Below are positions 1 through 5,204 of a stretch of DNA of 5,204 nt, one piece after another. The position numbers and the translations under genes were made by a program. The notes under the pieces are model-generated. The model saw nothing but the letters and a program-made list of their open reading frames with translations. It had not been told where the DNA came from and did no database searches. Positions within the stretch are counted from its first letter, which is position 1, and each line of letters opens with the position of its first letter. Origin of the DNA: Pseudomonadota bacterium. GTDB taxonomy: Bacteria > Pseudomonadota > Gammaproteobacteria > Burkholderiales > Burkholderiaceae. The stretch is from NCBI GenBank assembly GCA_021778935.1, contig JAJYBQ010000178.1, positions 1 to 5,204 of the forward strand. The letters run 5' to 3'.

Positions 1-594
1 TTCGCGGGGGAAGGTCGCGCCGACGACCAGGCCGATCTGCCCGGGCCGGTGCCATGCGTCTGCGGCCAGGCGCGCGAGACGCTCGAAGAGATGCTCGCCG
101 CCGACGTCGAGCATCTGCAGATCGTTGCCACCGGGATTGCTGGTGCGGCAGAGCAGGAAGGCCGCGCGCCCCGCATACGCCAGGAATGGTTCGATGGTGT
201 CGTGTCCCATGAAGGGCGAGAGCGTCACCGCATCGGCACCGTAGCGCTCGAAGGCTTCGCGCGCGTACTGCTCGGCGGTGGAACCGATGTCGCCACGCTT
301 GGCGTCGAGGACCACGGGAATGTCGGGGTGCCGCGCGCGCAGGTGCGCCATCAGGTCTTCGAGCTGGTCTTCGGCGCGTTGCGCGGCGAAGTAGGCGATC
401 TGCGGTTTGAAGGCGCAGACATAGGGGGCGGTGGCATCCGAAACGGCACAGCAGAATCGGAGGATCGCATCCTTGCGGCCGCGCAGCGACGGCGCGAAGC
501 GTTGCGGGTCGGGGTCGAGACCCACGCAGAGCAGGGAGTTCGCGTCGCGCCAGCGCGCGGCGAGGAGGTTCGAAAAATTTCGTTTGGGCAGCAA
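1..594 (-). CDS. pyrF: Orotidine 5'-phosphate decarboxylase, group 2 (3' partial)
   Basis: PyrF decarboxylates orotidine 5'-phosphate to UMP, the last step of de novo pyrimidine synthesis, in the cytoplasm. The 198 codons in view show the group 2 signatures in order: [12 protein letters not shown] at 19-30, FKPQ at 62-65, [19 protein letters not shown] at 97-115, SPFMG, RTSNPGG and GLVVGAT near the edge. By analogy with the family, Lys63, Asp97, Lys99 and Asp102 form the catalytic Lys/Asp network, with Lys99 as proton donor. The group usually runs to about 270-280 residues, so roughly the last quarter, with the phosphate-binding C-terminal loops, is outside the window. The TTG start is forced: the frame has a stop at 640-642 and no ATG, GTG or other TTG before 594. 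It follows the kinase gene after 10 bases on the same strand, implying co-transcription. A TTG start may lower initiation. Confidence 0.95.
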   Translation of the reverse strand, partial: MLPKRNFSNLLAARWRDANSLLCVGLDPDPQRFAPSLRGRKDAILRFCCAVSDATAPYVCAFKPQIAYFAAQRAEDQLEDLMAHLRARHPDIPVVLDAKRGDIGSTAEQYAREAFERYGADAVTLSPFMGHDTIEPFLAYAGRAAFLLCRTSNPGGNDLQMLDVGGEHLFERLARLAADAWHRPGQIGLVVGATFPRE

Positions 595-600
595 CGGGTT

Positions 601-606
601 TCCTTC
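601..606 (-). promoter_or_regulatory. Ribosome binding site of pyrF overlapping the kinase stop codon
   Basis: On the minus strand GAAGGA ends six bases before the TTG at 592-594. This is good Shine-Dalgarno pairing at normal spacing, and it is what supports the rare TTG start. Its first two bases are the last two of the kinase TGA stop, so ribosomes terminating on chpA sit directly on the pyrF initiation region. Translational coupling is inferred from this arrangement and not demonstrated. Confidence 0.8.
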
Positions 607-3600
607 AAGCGCGCGCCTTTGCTCCTGCGTGCATCCCGATCAGCCGCAGCAGTTCTTCTTCCTGGTACGGCTTGCCGAGGTACTCGTCGGCACCGAGTTC
701 AAAGGCCATGCGGCGGTGCTTTTCCGCCGTGCGCGAGGTGATCATGATGACCGGAATGTCGTGAGTCGCGGCGTTGGCGCGGATTGCGCGGGTGAGATCG
801 TAGCCGTCCATGCGCGGCATCTCGATGTCGGCCAGGATGCAGTCCGGGCGCTGCGCTTCGATCGCGCGCAGCGCATCGATGCCGTCCTTGGCGAGGATCG
901 TATGGTATCCGTTGCGTTCCAGCAGGCGCTGGGTGACGCGCCGCACGGTGAGCGAATCGTCGACGATCAGGATGTGCGCAGTGTGCGTACGGGCGGTGCG
1001 CAGGGGCGCAGGCAATTCGGCGCGCGCCATGCCCTCCGGCGCCGCGCGGTCGAGGCCCGATTCCGGGGCAACGGAATCGAGATCGAAGTCCGCCACGACT
1101 TCCGGCGGCTCGGGCGCCCGCGCGATCAGTTGCACCGGGTTGCAGATCAGCACGACTTGTCCGTCTCCCAGCACGGTTGCGCCGAGTACGCCGGCCAGCC
1201 GCGCGACCTGCGGCCCGACGTTTTTCACTACCACTTCCCGCGGCGCGGAGAACTCGTCTGCACTGATGGCCAGGCGATCATCGCCCAGGCGTAGCAGCGC
1301 CAGCGCGTGCGTATCCGTGTCCGGCGGGGTTGGGTCGCGCCCCACGAGCTGTGCGAGCGGGCGCAGCACCACATCGTCGATCCCCTCGAATGCGATCGTG
1401 CCGCGCTGGATCGCGGGCAGCAGTTCCTCCGCGGCGATGTGCCGGTCCTGCTCCACCATCGCCGCCGGGATGGCAAAGCGCTGGTCGCCGATGCGGGCGA
1501 GCACGACCTGCATGACCGACAGGCTCATCGGCAGGTAGAGCGTGAACCGGGTGCCGCGATTCGTTTCGGAGGACACCGCAATGCGCCCGCCGAGACCGGC
1601 GACCTGCGCTCGCACGGCGTCCATGCCGATTCCGCGCCCCGCCAGTTCCGTCACTTCGTCCGCCGTGCTGAAGCCCGGCGCAAAAATGAGTTCGATCAAC
1701 TCGCGTTCGTCGGGGATGCGGCCGGGGAGGATCCGGCCGGACGATTCGCCGCGTGCGCGGATGCGATCCCAGTCCAACCCGCGGCCGTCGTCGGCAAAGA
1801 CGACCACGATTTCATTGCTTTCCTGGTGCACGGACACCCGCAACTCGCCGCTTTCGGGTTTGCCTGCCGCCGTTCGCTCGGGTGGGGATTCCAGTCCGTG
1901 CACGATCGCATTGCGCACGAGGTGCTCGAACGGGCCCGCCATGTGTTCGAGGACGCTGCGGTCGACCTCGGTGTTTTCGCCTGCGAGGTCGAGCCGCACG
2001 CGCTTGCCCAGTTCCCGCGCCGATTGCCGCGCCACGCGGAACAGGCGGTCGGCGACGTTGGCAAAGGGCACCATGCGCATGTGCAGCAGGTTCTGCTGCA
2101 GATCGCGTGTCAGGCGGGACTGGGCGGAGATGTCGTTGTCCGCCAGTTGCAGCGCGCGCGACATGCCGCTTTGCACGAGTGCGACGTCCTCGACCGACTC
2201 GGCGAGCTGGCGCGTCAACTCCTGCAGGCGCGAATAGCGGTCGAATTCGAGCGGATCGAAATTCTCCGCATGCCGGGTTTCGTTTGACTGCGCCTGGATC
2301 TGCGCATCCGCCTGCACCTCGATCTCGCGCAACTGGGTGCGCAGGCGCAGGATGTTGTCGGCCAGGTCGCCCAGCGCGCCGCGCAGCTGACCCAGTTCGG
2401 TCTCGAGTTTGGTTCGGGTGATCGAGATTTCGCCGGCATGATCGACCAGCCGGTCGAGGATGTCGGCACGCACACGCAGGTGCGCGGCCGGAGCCTTGTC
2501 CTCTTTGGGGGCGATGGCGGGGGTCGCGGCCGCCATCGCCCCCAAGCCGGCGGATGCCGCCTTCGGGTCGGGCCCGGCGGACCCGGCGGGGGCTTCGTCC
2601 GCGAGCGTGGAGGGGGCGTGCTGCAGGGCTTCGAACAGCGCGGCGGCATGATCGAAACGACCGTGCAGGTCGTCGGCCAGCGGTCCCGGCGCTTCGCCGC
2701 TCCCGATTGCCGATTCGATCCGGGCTTCCATCGCATGAACGACTTCGCCCAGGCGCATCGCGCCGGCCATGCGCGCGCTGCCCTTGAGCGTGTGCAGCGC
2801 GCGCAGCAACTCGCGTGCGGTCTCTGCCGGACCGCCGTCGCCAAGGTTGCCGGGGCTCTCCTCGAGGCGCCGCAGGTCCGCCGAGATGGCGGGAAACAGG
2901 TCTTGCGCTTCGGCAAGGAAGATGGGGGCGAGGTCCGGATCGATCTCGTCGACCGCCTGGGGCGTGGTCGATTCCGGCGGTGCCGCGGGGGCCGTATCCG
3001 CAGGGGATGCCGGCGCAATCGTGACCGGCGCGGGTTCGGCCTGGGACGCTGCCTCGGCGATCGGCGTCGGGGCGCGCTCGGGCTGCGGTGTCACCGCAGC
3101 CGGTGGCGACACCGGGGTCGTCGCCGGCGCCGCCGGAGTTTCCCGCACGATCGCCAGCAGGGCCTGGAGCGCCGCGGCGCCGGCCGGGTCCGGATCCGGG
3201 TGGACCCCTCCTGCGAACTGGTGCAGCATCGCCCTCATCTGTCCGATGCCGTTCGACAACGTCTCGAATTGTGCGTCGGTGGGACGGAACGGGGCGATGC
3301 CGGTCGTCGCGCGCGCGAAGACCCATTGGAGCACGGCGTCGATCGGCTCGGCCAGCGCGCACACCGGTTCGACTCCGACCGTCCCCGCAATTCCGGCAAG
3401 GGTATGGGCTCGGCGCACGAGGGGTTCGAAATTCGACTGCACATCGTCCGCCTGCAAACCGCCGGGTGCGGCCGAACGCGCGCGCCAGCGGGCAATTCCC
3501 TCTTCGAGCGCGCGGATGCATTCGTCGGATTCCTGCAGGAAGATCGCATACAGCCCTCGGCTGACGGCGACCGGGCCGATCCGCAGGGTGTCGTCGGACG

Positions 3601-5204
3601 TGGGCGCTTCGGTGCCGGCCGGAGGCGGTGCGGGCGCCGCGTCGGGCGACTCGAAGGGGCCGCCGCCGCGTACCGCATCGGCAGCCGCTACCCAGGTGGA
3701 TCCGTCGTCGATGCGCGCCCGCGGGTCGTCGCGCAGCGCAGCGATCCACGCGCCCATCCGGGCCGCGCTCGCCGCGGCCAGACCGATCAGGCTCGGTGTC
3801 GTCGGTTGCTCCTGGGACAGCACGACGTTGAAACATTGTTCGATCGCCCATGCGAACTCGCCGAAGTCGTGCAGACCGACCATTCGGCTCGAGCCCTTGA
3901 GCGTATGGAAGGCACGCCGCCCCATCGTGAGCGCGTCGCGGTCGCCGGGTTCGCCGCGCAGCCGTTCGACCTGCTCGCCGATTGCCTGAAGCTGTTCGTC
4001 GGCTTCGGCAAGGAAGATCTCGAAGAGCTCCTGGTCGGCTTCCGCAGCGCTCTCCGGCAGCGGCGCGCTCGGGGCATGCACGGGGGCTTCGCGCCCGGCA
4101 GCCAGCCATTCCGCGCTCGATTGTTCCTCGGCCTCGGCGCCATGGTCGGCCGTATCCGGCCCGACAGCGGTCGTCTCCGCGTCCGGGCGCGGCACATTGC
4201 CCGGCGCGACCGCGACCGCGTTGGGCGCACCGCCATCCTCTTCGGGAGGCGCGGCGGGGGTCTGCCGTGCGGTCGCGATGTCCGCGTGCAGCATTCCGGT
4301 CTCGGGGTCGAAGCGGAACATGCCGCGCGGCGCCGCCGGATCCTGTGCCAGCATGTCGATGAAAAACCCGATCGCGCCGAGATTCTGGGCGATGCGGGCA
4401 AACTCCTGGCGGTCGGCATCGACCGCGGGGTCGCGAAGACGGCGCACCACGGCAGCCATGTCGTGCAGCGCCGCCACCGCGTCCTCATAGCCGAGGACGC
4501 CGAAGACACCGGCGATCTGTTCGAACGCTGCGTCGAGGTCGGCAAGCGGGGCGCGCTGCGCCGGATTACGGAAGAACGTGTCGAGGCGCAGCTCGGCTTC
4601 GCGCAGTATGGCGCGCATTTCCGCGACGACGGTCTCGATCGATGCACGCTCCTGCGCATTCTGGGCCAGTTCGGTCAGCCATGGCTCGGCGGGTTCCAGC
4701 GGCAGCCCCTGGGCCGCGCGTTCGATGCGTCCGATCATCGCGGCGGCCCGGCGTTCGAACTGCGGATCGCTTTGCGGGTAGGTGTCGACGCCGAGTTCCA
4801 GGAGCAGCAGCGCGGTGGCGATTTCCATTGCGACCGCTTCACGCGCGGCGGCGGCGAGCGCCGCGTGGCGCCGCGCCGCGTTTTCCATGCATTCGATCAG
4901 GCTCGCGGCGGCGTCTGCGCCCAGGCGGTGCGCGGCTTGGGCGGCCCGTGCGAACGGCTCGGCGAGTTCGGTGTCGGGGCGGGGTGCCGGGGCGGCGCCG
5001 TTCTTCGCCGAGCCCGCATTGTCGGTTTGCCCCGGACCGGTCTGCCCCCATCGCGCCTTGCACTGCCCGATTGCGCCTTTCAGTTCCTGCAGCGCTTCGG
5101 TGTCGATGGTGGTGAGCGTTGCGCGCTCGAAGTCGTCCGGCACGAGGGTATCGAGGTCGAAGAGCGCGCGGATCTCCCGCACCCGTGCGACCCGGCGGTC
5201 GGCG
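605..5204 (-). CDS. chpA: ChpA/PilL-type hybrid chemotaxis histidine kinase with three Hpt domains, CheW and receiver (5' partial)
   Basis: Cytoplasmic CheA-like kinase of the type IV pilus chemosensory (Pil-Chp) system. By family knowledge it takes signals from PilJ through CheW-like PilI and phosphorylates the PilG/PilH receivers. Residues are numbered from the GTG at 5182. Residues 1-300 are a helical FimL-like region ([11 protein letters not shown] at 200-210). Hpt A has His426 ([11 protein letters not shown]), Hpt B His593 (HTLAG, lacking the usual Lys) and Hpt C His797 ([11 protein letters not shown]). The dimerisation domain spans 902-1036, with the long [22 protein letters not shown] insert and LHMRMVPF typical of ChpA/PilL. 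The ATPase spans 1077-1218: N box Asn1091, DDGRG at 1131, GRGIGMD at 1182. CheW spans 1222-1357. The receiver spans 1402-1518: Asp1408/1409, phospho-acceptor Asp1452, Thr1482, Lys1504. All catalytic residues are present. The GTG at 5182 has no Shine-Dalgarno sequence and the frame stays open to 5204, so the true start lies outside. The stop is TGA at 605-607. Confidence 0.95.
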   Translation of the reverse strand, partial: ADRRVARVREIRALFDLDTLVPDDFERATLTTIDTEALQELKGAIGQCKARWGQTGPGQTDNAGSAKNGAAPAPRPDTELAEPFARAAQAAHRLGADAAASLIECMENAARRHAALAAAAREAVAMEIATALLLLELGVDTYPQSDPQFERRAAAMIGRIERAAQGLPLEPAEPWLTELAQNAQERASIETVVAEMRAILREAELRLDTFFRNPAQRAPLADLDAAFEQIAGVFGVLGYEDAVAALHDMAAVVRRLRDPAVDADRQEFARIAQNLGAIGFFIDMLAQDPAAPRGMFRFDPETGMLHADIATARQTPAAPPEEDGGAPNAVAVAPGNVPRPDAETTAVGPDTADHGAEAEEQSSAEWLAAGREAPVHAPSAPLPESAAEADQELFEIFLAEADEQLQAIGEQVERLRGEPGDRDALTMGRRAFHTLKGSSRMVGLHDFGEFAWAIEQCFNVVLSQEQPTTPSLIGLAAASAARMGAWIAALRDDPRARIDDGSTWVAAADAVRGGGPFESPDAAPAPPPAGTEAPTSDDTLRIGPVAVSRGLYAIFLQESDECIRALEEGIARWRARSAAPGGLQADDVQSNFEPLVRRAHTLAGIAGTVGVEPVCALAEPIDAVLQWVFARATTGIAPFRPTDAQFETLSNGIGQMRAMLHQFAGGVHPDPDPAGAAALQALLAIVRETPAAPATTPVSPPAAVTPQPERAPTPIAEAASQAEPAPVTIAPASPADTAPAAPPESTTPQAVDEIDPDLAPIFLAEAQDLFPAISADLRRLEESPGNLGDGGPAETARELLRALHTLKGSARMAGAMRLGEVVHAMEARIESAIGSGEAPGPLADDLHGRFDHAAALFEALQHAPSTLADEAPAGSAGPDPKAASAGLGAMAAATPAIAPKEDKAPAAHLRVRADILDRLVDHAGEISITRTKLETELGQLRGALGDLADNILRLRTQLREIEVQADAQIQAQSNETRHAENFDPLEFDRYSRLQELTRQLAESVEDVALVQSGMSRALQLADNDISAQSRLTRDLQQNLLHMRMVPFANVADRLFRVARQSARELGKRVRLDLAGENTEVDRSVLEHMAGPFEHLVRNAIVHGLESPPERTAAGKPESGELRVSVHQESNEIVVVFADDGRGLDWDRIRARGESSGRILPGRIPDERELIELIFAPGFSTADEVTELAGRGIGMDAVRAQVAGLGGRIAVSSETNRGTRFTLYLPMSLSVMQVVLARIGDQRFAIPAAMVEQDRHIAAEELLPAIQRGTIAFEGIDDVVLRPLAQLVGRDPTPPDTDTHALALLRLGDDRLAISADEFSAPREVVVKNVGPQVARLAGVLGATVLGDGQVVLICNPVQLIARAPEPPEVVADFDLDSVAPESGLDRAAPEGMARAELPAPLRTARTHTAHILIVDDSLTVRRVTQRLLERNGYHTILAKDGIDALRAIEAQRPDCILADIEMPRMDGYDLTRAIRANAATHDIPVIMITSRTAEKHRRMAFELGADEYLGKPYQEEELLRLIGMHAGAKARA
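2505..2545. repeat. 16-bp perfect inverted repeat with 9-base loop inside chpA
   Basis: TTGGGGGCGATGGCGG at 2505-2520 is the exact reverse complement of 2530-2545, separated by nine bases. It lies in the Ala/Pro-rich linker between Hpt C and the dimerisation domain, encoding about residues 880-893 ([14 protein letters not shown]). The mRNA would form a very stable GC-rich hairpin. No T-run follows on either strand, so it is not an intrinsic terminator. The in-frame ATG of Met883 (2534-2536) lies within one arm of the stem. Any role is unknown, and it could be a by-product of GC-rich alanine and glycine codons. Confidence 0.8.
2907..2923. repeat. 17-bp direct repeat, copy in Hpt C
   Basis: Exact second copy of the 4002-4018 sequence, encoding IFLAEA at the start of Hpt C. 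The phospho-site regions of the same two domains also share an exact 12-mer, GCCCTTGAGCGT, at 3893-3904 and 2780-2791. Hpt B has the related IFLQES helix (around 3530-3547) but does not keep the 17-mer. Confidence 0.75.
4002..4018. repeat. 17-bp direct repeat, copy in Hpt A
   Basis: GCTTCGGCAAGGAAGAT on the plus strand is identical to 2907-2923. It encodes the IFLAEA helix at the start of Hpt A. The two copies are 1095 bases (365 codons) apart and in the same reading frame, which fits Hpt domain duplication within the gene. Confidence 0.75.

Noticed and set aside
351..608. 85-codon minus-strand open frame starting at TTG over the chpA stop
   Set aside because: It is out of frame with pyrF, Arg/Ser/Pro-rich and without motifs, while the frame starting at 594 matches PyrF throughout.
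49..741. 230-codon plus-strand open frame
   Set aside because: It is the antisense shadow of pyrF and the end of chpA. The minus-strand reading gives an unmistakable PyrF sequence.
431..1294. 287-codon plus-strand open frame
   Set aside because: It runs antisense across the chpA-pyrF junction and the receiver and CheW domains, has no recognisable motif, and conflicts with two confidently identified genes.
1719..1739. 7-bp GC inverted repeat (CGGCCGG / CCGGCCG) in the ATPase region
   Set aside because: It is short, encodes the repeated GRI residues of the protein, is followed by no T-run, and is unremarkable at this base composition.
1307..2287. 326-codon plus-strand open frame
   Set aside because: It is antisense to the kinase ATPase and dimerisation domains. 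His/Arg/Ala-rich antisense frames of this kind are a common artefact over histidine kinases; there is no family motif.
3186..3207. GGGTCC / GGACCC 6-bp inverted repeat in the Hpt B-C linker
   Set aside because: The stem is too short to stand out and is explained by Pro-Asp repeat codons.
2769..3989. 406-codon plus-strand open frame
   Set aside because: It is antisense to Hpt A to Hpt C and rich in Ser, Ala and Gly without domains, as expected from reading opposite Ala/Pro/Glu-rich coding sequence.
1812..4109. 765-codon open frame on the minus strand overlapping chpA in another frame
   Set aside because: Its translation is Arg/Ala/Pro/Gly-rich with no recognisable domain, and it lies wholly inside the well-supported ChpA frame. 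Long alternative frames are expected in GC-rich genes with GC-rich third positions.
5180..5182. GTG as the start codon of the kinase
   Set aside because: There is no Shine-Dalgarno sequence before it, the frame continues open to the window edge, and ChpA proteins normally have considerably more N-terminal sequence.

Overview
The window is GC-rich and coding almost end to end, with both genes on the minus strand. It holds two partial genes. The first (605-5204) is a very large CheA-type hybrid histidine kinase of the ChpA/PilL family, which controls type IV pilus (twitching) chemosensory signalling; its N-terminus lies beyond the right edge. The second (1-594) is pyrF, a group 2 orotidine 5'-phosphate decarboxylase whose C-terminus lies beyond the left edge. 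A ChpA with a FimL-like N-terminal region, several Hpt domains, the family's long dimerisation insert and a fused receiver, together with a group 2 PyrF and high GC, suggests a betaproteobacterium (for example Rhodocyclales or Burkholderiales). That placement is inference from family resemblance, not a search result.

Layout in transcription order, from high to low coordinates. About 5204-4283 is the helical FimL-like N-terminal region. Hpt A lies at about 4045-3737 (His at 3905-3907), Hpt B at about 3556-3218 (His at 3404-3406) and Hpt C at about 2941-2618 (His at 2792-2794), separated by Ala/Pro/Glu-rich linkers. The dimerisation domain is at about 2479-2075, the ATPase at about 1954-1529, the CheW-like domain at about 1519-1112 and the receiver at about 979-629. 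The kinase gene stops at 605. After 10 bases pyrF begins at a TTG codon, with its Shine-Dalgarno sequence overlapping the kinase stop. The two genes are therefore very probably co-transcribed and perhaps translationally coupled.

The two proteins have no obvious joint function: one is a signalling kinase, the other catalyses the last step of UMP synthesis. Operon membership probably reflects expression rather than a shared pathway. I see no mobile element, CRISPR array, RNA gene, promoter or intrinsic terminator. The most notable non-gene signals are a 16-bp perfect inverted repeat inside the kinase gene (2505-2545), which encloses an in-frame ATG just before the catalytic core, and in-frame direct repeats between Hpt A and Hpt C. 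I do not see convincing evidence of an undescribed system.
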